Counted from the stretch's first letter, positions 8,598 to 16,553 are shown. The stretch is 64,000 nucleotides of DNA from Streptomyces sp. S465 (GCF_026898115.1 NZ_CP114036.1:7682001-7746000); one strand, 5' to 3'. Numbers and translations: made by a program. Notes: generated from the letters alone by a model not told the origin.

Positions 8598-9590
8598 ATG
8601 GGTTTCGAACGTCTTGCGGAGATCGCCACCCCTGAGGCGGGGACGGCCCGGATCGGGCTCGGCCTGGCCGCGGTCGGCCGTCCCGCCTACATCAACCTCG
8701 GCCGGGACCAGGACCTCCCGGCCGAGCGCCCGGTCGAGGTGATGCGGCAGCGCAGCCATGAGCTGCTGGACGCCGCGTACGCCGCCGGCGTGCGCTATCT
8801 GGACGCGGCGCGCTCCTACGGCCGGGCCGAGGAGTTCCTCGCCGACTGGCTGCGCGACCGGCCGGACGCCGCGCGCGAGGTGGTGGTCGGCTCCAAGTGG
8901 GGCTATACGTACGTCGCGGACTGGCGTACGGACGCCGAGACCCATGAGGTCAAGGACCACGGCGTCGAGCTCTTCGAGCGGCAGCGCGGGCTGACCGACG
9001 CGCTGCTCGGCGACCGGCTGGACCTGTACCAGATCCACTCGGTGACCCCCGAGAGCCCGGCCCTCACCGACCGCGAGTTGCACACCCGGCTGGCGGCGCT
9101 GGCCGCGGAGGGGGTGACGGTCGGCGTGTCCACCAGCGGTCCGCGCCAGGCCGAGGCGATCCGCGCCGCGCTGGCCGTGGAGGTCGACGGCCGGCCGCTC
9201 TTCCGCACCGTCCAGAGCACCTACAACCTGCTGGAGCCCTCGGCCGGGGCGGCGCTGGCCGAGGCCCATCAGGCGGGCCGGGCGGTCATCGTCAAGGAAG
9301 CCGTGGCCAACGGCCGGCTCACCGAGGCCGCCGGCGAGCGGCTGCCGGCGGCCCTGCGCGAGGTGGCCGAGGAGACCGGCGTCACCCCCGACGCCGTCGC
9401 CCTCGCCGCGGTCCTGCACCGCCCGTGGGTGACCGTCGTCCTCTCCGGCGCGGCCACCACGGCCCAGCTGCACGCCAATCTGGCCGCCGCCGGCCTGAGC
9501 CTGGACGAGCGTCAGGTGAGCGAGCTCGAACGGTTGGCGGAACCCGCCGAAGACTACTGGCGCCACCGCTCCGAACTGCCCTGGTCCTGA
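8598..9590 (+). CDS. Aldo/keto reductase family oxidoreductase
   Basis: 330 residues with a TIM-barrel AKR pattern. The catalytic tetrad can be traced as Asp and Tyr in YLDAARSYGRAEE, Lys in VGSKWGY and His in YQIHSV. C-terminal segments AVLHRPWVTVVLSGAATTAQ match the NADPH-binding end of the family. Codons from ATG 8598 match the family; GGTGGGG lies upstream as a weak SD. It sits 23 bp downstream of argH on the same strand. The physiological carbonyl substrate is unknown, and no link to arginine synthesis is implied beyond position. Confidence 0.9.
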   Translation: MGFERLAEIATPEAGTARIGLGLAAVGRPAYINLGRDQDLPAERPVEVMRQRSHELLDAAYAAGVRYLDAARSYGRAEEFLADWLRDRPDAAREVVVGSKWGYTYVADWRTDAETHEVKDHGVELFERQRGLTDALLGDRLDLYQIHSVTPESPALTDRELHTRLAALAAEGVTVGVSTSGPRQAEAIRAALAVEVDGRPLFRTVQSTYNLLEPSAGAALAEAHQAGRAVIVKEAVANGRLTEAAGERLPAALREVAEETGVTPDAVALAAVLHRPWVTVVLSGAATTAQLHANLAAAGLSLDERQVSELERLAEPAEDYWRHRSELPWS

Positions 9591-9672
9591 TTCCCCGCTG
9601 GGGTCGTCGGTCCCCCGGCCCGGCGATGCCCGAGCAGGGCGTGCGAGGGGACGGGGGAGACGCAGGGAGGGG

Positions 9673-10485
9673 CTAGAGCGCGCTCAGGAACATCCGGACC
9701 GCGCGGGCGTACCCGCGCGGCGCGTCGTCGTGGATCCAGTGACCGCACCCGGCGAATTCGCGCAGCCGCGTGTTGGGGCGACGGGTGGCCATCTCGTGGG
9801 CGTGGCCCGGCGGCAGCAGCGGGCTGTGCTCGCCGCGCATCAGCAGCGCGGGGCAGGTGGAGCCCAGCCAGTCGTCCCAGAAGTCACCGCACATGGCCTG
9901 CTGGGACGCCATCATGTGGCTCGGCTCGAACAGCAGCCGCCAGCCGCCCGTGGGGTCCGGTTCGGCGCTGTCCAGGAAGTACGAGGCGTCCGGGATGCCC
10001 CGGGACTCGATGGCGGCGCGCAGGTTCTCCCGGTCCACGGCCCAGGTCGGCCAGCCGGAGACGTCGAGCACCGGATGGCTGACCACCGGACGGCCCGTCA
10101 CCGCGCCGATGTCCTCGACGACAAGCGCGCTCACCAGGTCCGGATGGCGGGCGGCGAGGGCGTACGCGCCGACCGCGCCGGTGGAGTGGGCGACGACCGG
10201 GACCGGGCCCAGCCGCAGCTCCCGCAACAGCGCGGCCGCGTCGGCCACGTACTCGTCCAGCGTGAACGGGCCGCCGCCACCGGTCAGTCCATGGCCCCGC
10301 TGATCGAGGGCTATCACCCGTCGTTCGGGGGCGAGGGCGGCAGCCAGGGGCGCGTACATCCTGCCCCGGCCGAAGTGGCCGTGCAGGGCCAGAACCGGGG
10401 TACCCGGTCCGCCGAAATCGGTCAGGGCGAACCGCCGACCGCGCAGGATGACGAAGTCGGGGGAGGGCACGGTCATCGTGGTCAC
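9673..10485 (-). CDS. Alpha/beta hydrolase
   Basis: 270 residues. The alpha/beta-hydrolase core shows the oxyanion strand VLALHGHFGRGRMY, the nucleophile elbow VVAHSTGAVGAYAL (AxSxG rather than GxSxG), the acid region LLMRGEHSPLLP and the catalytic His in GCGHWIHDDAP. The start GTG 10485 is chosen because a -10-like TATGGT on the minus strand (10498-10493) ends exactly 7 nt upstream, a leaderless arrangement. In-frame ATGs at 10497 and 10476 are alternatives without SD. The substrate is unknown (esterase, lipase or C-C hydrolase). Confidence 0.87.
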   Translation of the reverse strand: MTTMTVPSPDFVILRGRRFALTDFGGPGTPVLALHGHFGRGRMYAPLAAALAPERRVIALDQRGHGLTGGGGPFTLDEYVADAAALLRELRLGPVPVVAHSTGAVGAYALAARHPDLVSALVVEDIGAVTGRPVVSHPVLDVSGWPTWAVDRENLRAAIESRGIPDASYFLDSAEPDPTGGWRLLFEPSHMMASQQAMCGDFWDDWLGSTCPALLMRGEHSPLLPPGHAHEMATRRPNTRLREFAGCGHWIHDDAPRGYARAVRMFLSAL

Positions 10486-10655
10486 CCGGGGCACCATACT
10501 GGCCGGGATCGGCGGTGACCACCAGGGAGCGGAATCCCATCTTCCGCCTGTGCGCCGGACCATGCCCCTTCACCGGCGCGCCACGGTCCGCCGTGCCCCG
10601 CAATGCACCGGAACGCCAGCCGCCAGCCATCGCACCTTAGCCGGGCCCCGCGGCT

Positions 10656-10975
10656 ATGACCGAGGCGACTTGGCGACTCGATCGCGGCGGCCGGCCGCGC
10701 CCCGGCCAGGCCAGGCCAGGCTCGGAAGGGGAACCCGGTGGCCCGGGATGCTCAACGCGGTGGCCCGGCCGCATGACCGAGGCGACCCGGTGGCTCGATC
10801 GCGGCGGCCCGCCGCGCCCCGGCCAGGCCGGGTTCGGAAGGGGAATCCGGTGGCCCGGGGTGCTCAACGCCTTGGCCCGATCGCATGACTGAGGCGACTT
10901 GGCGACTCGATCGCGGCGGCCCGCCGCGCCCCGGCCAGGCCAGGCCGGGCCTGAAGGGGGAAACGCGGCGGCCCG
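10656..10975. repeat. Three tandem copies of a ~115-bp intergenic repeat
   Basis: Copies start with ATGACCGAGGCGAC or a close variant at 10656, 10773 and 10885 (periods 117 and 112 bp). Each contains CTCGATCGCGGCGGCC, CGCGCCCCGGCCAGGCC and a GAAGGGG(A)A block. The third copy is truncated near 10975. Short frames run through the copies, but the second period is not a multiple of three and there is no SD, so I treat them as noncoding. The gap between the hydrolase and plsC (10486-11039, 554 bp) holds only this array and the palindrome at 10978-11022. Confidence 0.9.
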
Positions 10976-10977
10976 GA

Positions 10978-11022
10978 CATACGGCCGCGGCGGTCCGGTA
11001 TCCGGACCGCCGCGGCCGTATG
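10978..11022. terminator. Very strong palindromic terminator downstream of plsC
   Basis: A perfect 21-bp inverted repeat (10978-10998 against 11002-11022) surrounds the 3-nt loop TAT. It lies 18 nt beyond the stop of the minus-strand acyltransferase. The arms begin CATACGGCCGCGG and end CCGCGGCCGTATG. There is no T-run; such long GC stems are the usual Streptomyces terminator form. By symmetry it works on both strands. Confidence 0.85.
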
Positions 11023-11039
11023 GCGTGCGCTCGAACCCC

Positions 11040-11714
11040 TCAGGCGGCCGACTTGGCCTTCGTGGCGTACATGTCCACGTACTCCTGCCCGGACAGCCGC
11101 ATGACCTCGCTCATCACCTCGTCGGTCACGGCCCGCAGCACATAGCGGTCGCGGTCCATGCCCTCGTAGCGGGTGAACTCCAGCGGCTCGCCGAAGCGGA
11201 CCTCCACCCGGCCCGGCCGCGGCAGCCCCTTGCCGCCCGGCTGGATCCGGTCGGTGCCGATCATCGCGAACGGCACCACGGGCGCGCCGGTCATCAGGGC
11301 GAGCCGGGCGATGCCGGTGCGGCCCCGGTAGAGGCGGCCGTCGGGGGAGCGGGTGCCTTCGGGGTAGATGCCGAAGACCTTGCCCTCCTCCAGCACCCGG
11401 CGCCCCGTCATCAGCGCGGCGACGCCGCCGCGTCCGCCGTCGCGGTCCACCGGGATCATGCCGACGCCGGTGAAGAACCAGGCCATCAGCCGGCCCTTGA
11501 GGCCCTTGCCCGTGACGTACTCGTCCTTGCCGATGAAGAAGACCTGACGGTCACAGACCAGCGGCAGGATCATCGAGTCGATGAAGGTGAGGTGGTTCCC
11601 GGCGAGGATCACCGGGCCCGAGCCCGGAATGCGCTCGGCCCCCTCGACCCGTGGGCGGAACATCAGGCGCATCAGCGGACCGAGTACTGCCTTCAGAAAC
11701 GCGAATCGGGACAC
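11040..11714 (-). CDS. 1-acyl-sn-glycerol-3-phosphate acyltransferase (PlsC family)
   Basis: The 224-residue protein transfers an acyl chain to lysophosphatidate in phospholipid synthesis at the membrane. The LPLAT motifs are in order: NHLTFID (HX4D active site), GKDEYVTGKGLKGRLMAWFF, GIYPEGTRSPDG (glycerol-phosphate binding) and a VPFAMIGTDRI strand. GTG 11714 is chosen because GGAGGG stands 3-4 nt upstream; the longer in-frame extension to 11837 lacks family similarity. The upstream gap is shared with the divergent glycerophosphodiesterase and contains a possible PHO box. Confidence 0.93.
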   Translation of the reverse strand: MSRFAFLKAVLGPLMRLMFRPRVEGAERIPGSGPVILAGNHLTFIDSMILPLVCDRQVFFIGKDEYVTGKGLKGRLMAWFFTGVGMIPVDRDGGRGGVAALMTGRRVLEEGKVFGIYPEGTRSPDGRLYRGRTGIARLALMTGAPVVPFAMIGTDRIQPGGKGLPRPGRVEVRFGEPLEFTRYEGMDRDRYVLRAVTDEVMSEVMRLSGQEYVDMYATKAKSAA

Positions 11715-11831
11715 GGGCCCTCCGGTCGGGGTCAAATTCTGGGGCGCGTCGCCGTGCGGTCCGTCAACCTCGTACCGCACCGTTGCGCCGATGAGGACGA
11801 TACTCGCCGGTTGCGCTCCGGCGCACACCAG

Positions 11832-11864
11832 GTTCACCCACCTGATACGCAGTGTTGACCCACG
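11832..11864 (+). promoter_or_regulatory. Candidate PHO box (PhoP direct repeats) between plsC and glpQ
   Basis: GTTCACCCACC (11832-11842) and GTTGACCCACG (11854-11864) each match the 11-nt PhoP direct-repeat consensus at 10 of 11 positions. They are spaced by exactly two repeat lengths, with a degenerate unit TGATACGCAGT between. The gene to the right is a secreted glycerophosphodiesterase, a typical phosphate-starvation target. Binding is inferred, not shown. Confidence 0.45.
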
Positions 11865-11999
11865 TTCCCCGCGCGTTTCGCCCGAGGTCTCCCACGCGAA
11901 AGCCGCCCACGCCTACCATCAGCCCGTCTTCTGACCGGATTTAACAGGTGCTGAACAAGCGGTTGAACACCGTGTCGAACACCACATCAAGGAGTGCTC

Positions 12000-13157
12000 A
12001 TGGAGCGGGAGCAACAGCCCGGACGGCGCGCCCTCCTGGGGGCCGCGGCCCTCGGCGCGGGAGCGATGGCGCTGGCCGGTGCGGGCACGGCGGTGGCCGC
12101 GGGCACGGAGGCGGGCGCCGCCTCGGGTGCGCCCGGCCGGAACCGTGAGCTGCCGGTGCCCACCGTCATCGGCCACCGCGGCGCCAGCGGCTACCGGCCC
12201 GAGCACACCCTCGGCTCGTACCAGCTCGCCCTGGACATGGGCGCGGACATCGTCGAGCAGGACCTGGTCCCCACCAAGGACGGCCATCTGGTCTGCCGTC
12301 ACGAGAACGACATCACGGCCACCACGGACGTCGCCTCGCACCCGGAGTTCGCCGACCGCAAGACCACCAAGACGGTCGACGGCACGAAGCTCACCGGCTG
12401 GTTCACCGAGGACTTCACCCTCGCCGAGCTGAAGACGCTGCGCGCCAAGGAGCGCATTCCGGGCACCCGTCAGCACAACACCCTCTATGACGGCCGCTGG
12501 GAGGTGCCCACCTTCGAAGAGGTGCTCCAGTGGGCCGACCGCGAGGGCCGCAAGCGGGGCCGCCGGGTCTGGCTGTACGTGGAGACCAAGCACCCCACCT
12601 ACTTCCGCAAGCTCGGGCTCGGCCTCGAGGAGCCGCTGGCGAAGCTGCTGCGCCGGTACGGCCGGCACAAGAAGGACGCGGCGCTGTTCCTCCAGTCCTT
12701 CGAGCCGAGCAGCATCCAGCGGCTGCGCAAGCTGGTCGACACCCCGGCGGTCGTGCTGCTGTCCACCATCGACAGCAGGCCCTGGGACTTCGTCGAGGCG
12801 AACGACCCGCGTACGGTCCGCGACCTGGTGGGGCCCGAGGGGCTGAAGTGGATCGCGAGCTACGCCCAGGGCATCGGCCCCGATCTGTCGGTCATCATCC
12901 CCCGCACGTCCGACGGCAAGCTCGGCACGCCGACCAGCGTGGTGAAGGACGCGCACGCGGCGGGGCTGGTCCTGCACCCGTACACCGTGCGCGCCGAGAA
13001 CACCTTCCTCCCGGCCGACTTCCGCCGGGGCAGCGACCCCAACGCCTACGGTGACGCCTTCGGAGTGTTCAAGGCATACTTCGAGACCGGAATTGACGGG
13101 ATCTTCTCCGACAACCCGGACACCGCGCTCCTCGCGGCGGCGGACTTCCGCAAGTAA
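12000..13157 (+). CDS. glpQ: Tat-exported glycerophosphodiester phosphodiesterase
   Basis: 385 residues. It hydrolyses glycerophosphodiesters to glycerol-3-phosphate and alcohol outside the cell, scavenging phosphate and carbon. A twin-arginine signal QPGRRALLGAAALGAGAMAL is followed by AVAAGTEAGA. The GDPD TIM-barrel starts GHRGASGYRPEHT (active-site His/Arg/Glu), then EQDLVPTKDGHLVCRHE, VWLYVETKHPTY and GIDGIFSDNPD near the C-terminus. ATG 12000 has AAGGAG 6 nt upstream. Three GAAC motifs spaced 12 nt apart (11953, 11965, 11977) stand just before the SD. A candidate PHO box lies further upstream and a 13-bp stem terminator follows. Confidence 0.95.
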   Translation: MEREQQPGRRALLGAAALGAGAMALAGAGTAVAAGTEAGAASGAPGRNRELPVPTVIGHRGASGYRPEHTLGSYQLALDMGADIVEQDLVPTKDGHLVCRHENDITATTDVASHPEFADRKTTKTVDGTKLTGWFTEDFTLAELKTLRAKERIPGTRQHNTLYDGRWEVPTFEEVLQWADREGRKRGRRVWLYVETKHPTYFRKLGLGLEEPLAKLLRRYGRHKKDAALFLQSFEPSSIQRLRKLVDTPAVVLLSTIDSRPWDFVEANDPRTVRDLVGPEGLKWIASYAQGIGPDLSVIIPRTSDGKLGTPTSVVKDAHAAGLVLHPYTVRAENTFLPADFRRGSDPNAYGDAFGVFKAYFETGIDGIFSDNPDTALLAAADFRK

Positions 13158-13179
13158 CGCACACGCACGACAGAAGTGA

Positions 13180-13217
13180 CCGCGGGGCCGCGCGAGCGTC
13201 AAGGCGCGGCCCCGCGG
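13180..13217 (+). terminator. Terminator of glpQ
   Basis: A perfect 13-bp stem CCGCGGGGCCGCG / CGCGGCCCCGCGG (13180-13192 and 13205-13217) has a 12-nt loop and begins 22 nt after the glpQ stop. Confidence 0.8.
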
Positions 13218-13285
13218 CCTCCCCGGTCGGGTGACGAAACCGCCCCCCGGCAACCACCCCGCGACCGGGCCTCGTCCCGCCCGGC

Positions 13286-13807
13286 ATGGACCTTGTGAAG
13301 CAGCTGGGCCCGCTGCTGGCCGCCGAGGCGGCGGCCGAGGCGCACGGCGTCGGCGTCGAGCCCGCGGAACTCGAACAGGCCGTCTGGCTACGGCTGCTGG
13401 AGCGTACCCGCGACACCGGGCCGCCGCCCCACCCCGCCCGCTGGCTGCGCTGCGCCGTACGGGCCGAGGTGCGCGGGGTCAGGCGCCGGGCGCGCCGCGA
13501 GGTGCCGTACGACCCGGTGGGCGGTGGCCCGCCCAGCGGCCCCGAGCCCCGCCCCGCCGAACACGCCGTGCTGGCCGCGGAGACCCGCCGGACGCTGCGC
13601 GCGGCGGTGCGGCGGCTGCCCGGCCGCTGCCCCGCGCTGCTCGCGGCGATGCTCTCCCGCTCCGATCCCACGTACCGCGAGATCGCCGGGCAGTTGGGAA
13701 TGTCACAGGGGAGTCTGGGCCCGGTACGTTCCCGATGTCTGAGTTGCCTGCGCAGAATGCTCACGGCGGAGGTTGCGGCTCCTGAACCGTGGGGAAAGGA
13801 GCGATAG
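13286..13807 (+). CDS. Sigma-70-like RNA polymerase sigma factor or sigma-like regulator
   Basis: 173 residues from ATG 13286. The N-terminal part LEQAVWLRLLERTRDTG resembles the end of sigma region 2, and HPARWLRCAVRAEVRGVRRR follows like region 2.4. The C-terminal half has a clear region 4 helix-turn-helix: YREIAGQLGMSQGSLGPVRS, ending RCLSCLRRML. Region 2 is shorter than in a standard ECF sigma (no full RDxxQE core), so it may be a sigma-like regulator rather than a full promoter-opening sigma. No SD is evident near the start. No anti-sigma gene is adjacent. The target regulon is unknown. Confidence 0.8.
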   Translation: MDLVKQLGPLLAAEAAAEAHGVGVEPAELEQAVWLRLLERTRDTGPPPHPARWLRCAVRAEVRGVRRRARREVPYDPVGGGPPSGPEPRPAEHAVLAAETRRTLRAAVRRLPGRCPALLAAMLSRSDPTYREIAGQLGMSQGSLGPVRSRCLSCLRRMLTAEVAAPEPWGKER

Positions 13808-13927
13808 ACAACCGGCGCCTCGGAGGCGGACGCCGATCGGCGGCGCCTCCACCCAGGCCATGAACCCCGGTCGCACTCCTACCCTCAAGGCGACCGGCGG
13901 AACCGAGAAAAGGGGAGGCATGCGCAC

Positions 13928-14431
13928 ATGGGCATGAGCGTGACCATCTCCGCGGCGACCGCGGACGACGCCGAGCAGATCCTGAAGCTGCAGTATCTGT
14001 GCTACCAGGGCGAGGCGGAGCTCTACGGCGACTACTCCATCGAACCGCTGACGGAGTCGCTCGACGACCTGCGCGCCGAACTGAGCGAGGGCTGCGTGCT
14101 CGTCGCCCGGCTCGGCGCGGAGGTCGTCGGCTCGGTCCGCGGGGCCGTCGACGACAAGGGGACCGCCGCCATCGGCAAGCTGATCGTCCACCCGCGCATG
14201 CAGCGGCACGGCCTGGGCGGGCGGCTGCTCGCCGCGATCGAGGAGCGGCTGGCCGGGGAGCGGGCCGCCAAGCGGTACCGGCTGTTCACCGGCCACCGCA
14301 GCGAGGGCAATCTGCGGCTGTACCGCCGTTACGGCTACGCCCAGGTGGGCACCGAGGAGGTCAACCGCCGGCTGAGCCTGATCACCCTGGAGAAGGACGC
14401 CGCGGCCAGCGCGTACGCCGCGAGCGCTTAG
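13928..14431 (+). CDS. GNAT family N-acetyltransferase
   Basis: 167 residues. The single GNAT domain has the acetyl-CoA pyrophosphate loop region IVHPRMQRHGLGGRLLAAIE, preceded by strand KGTAAIGKL and followed by RLYRRYGYAQVG. GGGAGG stands 9 nt before ATG 13928; a second ATG two codons later (13934) is also usable. It is monocistronic between the sigma-like gene and a convergent membrane-protein pair. The substrate is unknown. Confidence 0.88.
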   Translation: MGMSVTISAATADDAEQILKLQYLCYQGEAELYGDYSIEPLTESLDDLRAELSEGCVLVARLGAEVVGSVRGAVDDKGTAAIGKLIVHPRMQRHGLGGRLLAAIEERLAGERAAKRYRLFTGHRSEGNLRLYRRYGYAQVGTEEVNRRLSLITLEKDAAASAYAASA

Positions 14432-14564
14432 GCGGCGGCCTGACACGGTCGATCGCCGGCCGGGCCGGGAGCCCGTCCCGGCCGGCGATCGAGGACCAGG
14501 GACCGGGGCGGCACCCCGGCAGGCTCGTGGCGGCGCGGACCGGCCCCCGCGACGCCGCGTCCGG

Positions 14565-14984
14565 TTAGCCCCGCCGGGCCCGTCGCAGCCACAGCAAACC
14601 CGTGACCGGCAGGAAGACGGGGATGAACAGATAGCCCATCCCGTAGTCGGACCACACCGTCTGGTCGGGGAAGGCCGAGGGGTCGGCGAGGGTCCAGGTG
14701 CCCACGGTCAGCACCCCCAGCAGCTCCGCCGCACAGCACACGAACGCCGCCTTGCGCGCGCCCTCGCCGCCGCGCACCAGCGAGACCGTGATGAACGCGT
14801 ACACCACGGCGGAGACCGCCGAGAGGATGTAGGCGAGCGGGGCCTCGTGGTACTGGGCGATCAGCTGGTAGACCGAGCGGGACGCGGCGGCCACGGTGAA
14901 CACCCCGTAGAGCATCACCAGCAGCCGCCCGGGGCCCTGGCCCAGTCCGGTGCGCCGCTCAACCGTTCCGGTGTCCTCAGCCAC
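14565..14984 (-). CDS. Small integral membrane protein (pair, downstream member)
   Basis: 139 residues with a hydrophilic start VAEDTGTVERRTGLGQGPGR and four likely membrane segments (LLVMLYGVFTVAAASRSVYQ; YILSAVSAVVYAFITVSLV; AAFVCCAAELLGVLTVGTW; GYLFIPVFLPVTGLLWL). GTG 14984 has GGGGAGG 5 nt upstream. Its start overlaps the stop of the upstream membrane protein by 8 nt (GTGGCTGA), so the pair is translationally coupled. No family function is recognised. Conserved membrane protein pairs of this kind are usual in Streptomyces. Confidence 0.85.
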   Translation of the reverse strand: MAEDTGTVERRTGLGQGPGRLLVMLYGVFTVAAASRSVYQLIAQYHEAPLAYILSAVSAVVYAFITVSLVRGGEGARKAAFVCCAAELLGVLTVGTWTLADPSAFPDQTVWSDYGMGYLFIPVFLPVTGLLWLRRARRG

Positions 14985-15345
14985 CGACGCCTCCCCAGAT
15001 GTCGTACAGCCGCACCTCGAGCACGGCCAGCACCACGGCCGCCGCGGAGACCGTCGCCGACCCCCAGCGGGTCCGCTCCGCGAGCGACATGAACGCCGCG
15101 ATCGGCACCGCGAGCGCCGAGCCGATGAGATACGCCACAAAGATCGCCACACCCTGCTGGGGGTCGTCACCGCCCGCCAGCCGCACCACTCCTATGATCA
15201 GCTGCACGATCGCCAGCACGGCCACCACGGCCATGCCGATGAAGTGCCAGTCCTTGGTCGGCTGGTCCCGGTAGGCGGCGAAACCGCACCAGGCGGCGAG
15301 GAGGAGCGCGGTCACACCGAGCGCGACCGTCAGCGCGTCGATCAA
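14977..15345 (-). CDS. Small integral membrane protein (pair, upstream member), TTG start
   Basis: 122 residues starting at TTG 15345, with GGAGG 5 nt upstream; no ATG or GTG is suitably placed, so the rare TTG is chosen. There are three or four hydrophobic segments (DALTVALGVTALLLAAWCGF; FIGMAVVAVLAIVQLIIGVV; GVAIFVAYLIGSALAVPIAA; SATVSAAAVVLAVLEVRLYD). The stop overlaps the GTG start of the next gene. The function is unknown; the context suggests a two-subunit membrane complex or simply coupled expression. Confidence 0.8.
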   Translation of the reverse strand: MIDALTVALGVTALLLAAWCGFAAYRDQPTKDWHFIGMAVVAVLAIVQLIIGVVRLAGGDDPQQGVAIFVAYLIGSALAVPIAAFMSLAERTRWGSATVSAAAVVLAVLEVRLYDIWGGVGG

Positions 15346-15493
15346 CGGGACCTCCGCGCGGTGCGGCGGCGCACCCGACGGCGGCGCACACAGGGAGTGA
15401 CAGGCATGGGACGAGGGTAATCGGCCCGGCCGGCCGCGCTGCGCCCGGCCCCGCGCCCCGGAGCGTTCCCCACTCCCACGTACGCTGCGGCCC

Positions 15494-16150
15494 ATGAAGA
15501 TCTCCGCTGACGCACTGTTGTTCGACAACGACGGAACCCTCGTCTCGTCCCTGGACTCGGTCCTGCGCTGCTGGACCCGCTGGGCCGAGGAGTGCGGGAT
15601 CGCCGCGGAGGACTTCGCCCGGGTCGAGCTGCACGGCCGCCCGGCCGACGACATCATCGCCGACCTGCTCCCCGCCGACCGCCGCCCCTGGGCGCGGGCG
15701 CGCATCGACGAGCTGGAGCTGGCGGACGTACCGGGCGGGGTGAAGCTGCTCCCCGGCACCGCCGAGCTGCTGGCGGGGCTGCCCGCCGGGCGCTGGGCCG
15801 TGGTGACCTCGGCCAACCGCAAGCTGGCCGAGGCCCGTCTGGTCGAGGTGGGAATCCATCCGCAGACGCTGATCAGCGCCGATGACATCACCCGCGGCAA
15901 GCCCGACCCCGAGCCCTTCCTGCTGGCCGCCGAGCGGCTGGGAGTCGACCCGGCGCGCTGTGTGGTCTTCGAGGACGCCCCGGCCGGGCTCGCGGCGGGC
16001 CGCGCGGCCGGGATGCGGACCGTGGCCTTGGCCACAACGACCGACCGGAGCGAGCTGGCCGCCGACATCGTGGTCGAGGACCTGTCGGCCGTGTCCGCAC
16101 AGGTGATCGACGGGGAAGACGGGACAGTGGAGATCACCGCCTGTCTCTGA
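15494..16150 (+). CDS. HAD-superfamily sugar-phosphate phosphatase
   Basis: 218 residues of HAD subfamily I (beta-phosphoglucomutase/GPP-like). Motif I is LFDNDGTLVSS (nucleophile Asp, general-acid Asp). Motif II is VTSANRK. Motif III is the Lys in GKPDPEPF, and motif IV is EDAPAGLAAG. A cap domain lies between motifs I and II. The start is leaderless in form: -10-like TACGCT (15481-15486) ends exactly 7 nt before ATG 15494 and there is no SD. The likely substrates are sugar or polyol phosphates. Confidence 0.92.
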   Translation: MKISADALLFDNDGTLVSSLDSVLRCWTRWAEECGIAAEDFARVELHGRPADDIIADLLPADRRPWARARIDELELADVPGGVKLLPGTAELLAGLPAGRWAVVTSANRKLAEARLVEVGIHPQTLISADDITRGKPDPEPFLLAAERLGVDPARCVVFEDAPAGLAAGRAAGMRTVALATTTDRSELAADIVVEDLSAVSAQVIDGEDGTVEITACL

Positions 16151-16217
16151 ACGTTGCCCCCGGTGCCCCTCCGAGCCGTCCACGGACCGATACGCCGTGT
16201 CCGTTATGCGGGCATGC

Positions 16218-16248
16218 TTGATGGGTCCGCACCGGTGTCTGCTTTACT
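16218..16248 (+). promoter_or_regulatory. Promoter of the met leader peptide / metNIQ
   Basis: TTGATG (16218-16223) and TTTACT (16243-16248) are spaced 19 bp. The -10 ends exactly 7 nt before the ATG of the leader peptide, so transcription probably starts at or next to A of that ATG. The spacing is longer than ideal, so the -35 assignment is tentative. Confidence 0.5.
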
Positions 16249-16255
16249 TGCAGCC

Positions 16256-16342
16256 ATGACCACGACGAGCTGCCGCACCCTTGCGACCGAGGCGATCCGC
16301 GCGCCCGGTGCTCGTTGTCGGTGTCGAATGTGTGACAGCTGA
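16256..16342 (+). CDS. Leaderless cysteine-rich leader peptide upstream of metN
   Basis: A 28-codon frame encodes a peptide that begins MTTTSCRTLATEAIR and ends GARCRCRMCDS then TGA. Four of its residues are Cys, three of them in the final eight with a Met beside the last. There is no SD; the -10 hexamer ends 7 nt upstream, so it should be translated leaderlessly. Cys-rich uORFs that sense aminoacyl-tRNA(Cys) supply are known before sulfur-metabolism genes in actinobacteria. The position before a methionine importer fits sulfur-amino-acid attenuation. About 210 nt of untranslated RNA follow, including a hairpin at 16506-16533 close to the metN start. Confidence 0.72.
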   Translation: MTTTSCRTLATEAIRAPGARCRCRMCDS

Positions 16343-16505
16343 GGGCCCCTGCCCGCGCCTCGCGCCCCGAAGCGAGACCCGCTGAGCCGGACCGTGCGCC
16401 AGACGGCGCCCGACCGGACCCGCCCCGCGTCACCGGAACCCGGAACCGCGCCCACACGCCGCGCGCCCTCGGGTTCGCCCTGCCGCGTTCCGCAATGAAC
16501 GAGCC

Positions 16506-16533
16506 GTGCCCGGCGGCACCAACCGCCGTGCAC
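16506..16533 (+). promoter_or_regulatory. Hairpin in the metN 5' leader
   Basis: GTGC..GGCGG (16506-16516) pairs with CCGCC..GCAC (16523-16533) around loop CACCAA, 20 nt before the metN GTG. Smaller stems occur at about 16360-16380 (CTCGC/GCGAG) and 16425-16440 (GCGCC/GGCGC). These are candidates for the switching element that responds to ribosome stalling on the leader peptide. Alternative pairings were judged only by eye. Confidence 0.35.
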
Positions 16534-16553
16534 TCAACAGTGACGGAATCCCT

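Noticed and set aside
9425..9672. Short plus-strand ORF overlapping the 3' end of the aldo/keto reductase
   Set aside because: Frame-shifted shadow of the reductase gene with no SD or homology.
10656..10892. Small ORF reading through the 117-bp repeats (MTEATWRLDRGG...)
   Set aside because: No SD, the second repeat period breaks the frame, and the composition is Arg/Gly/Pro noise typical of GC-rich noncoding DNA.
16343..16553. SAM riboswitch before metN
   Set aside because: No SAM-I/II/IV core was recognisable; the Cys-rich leader peptide is the better explanation.
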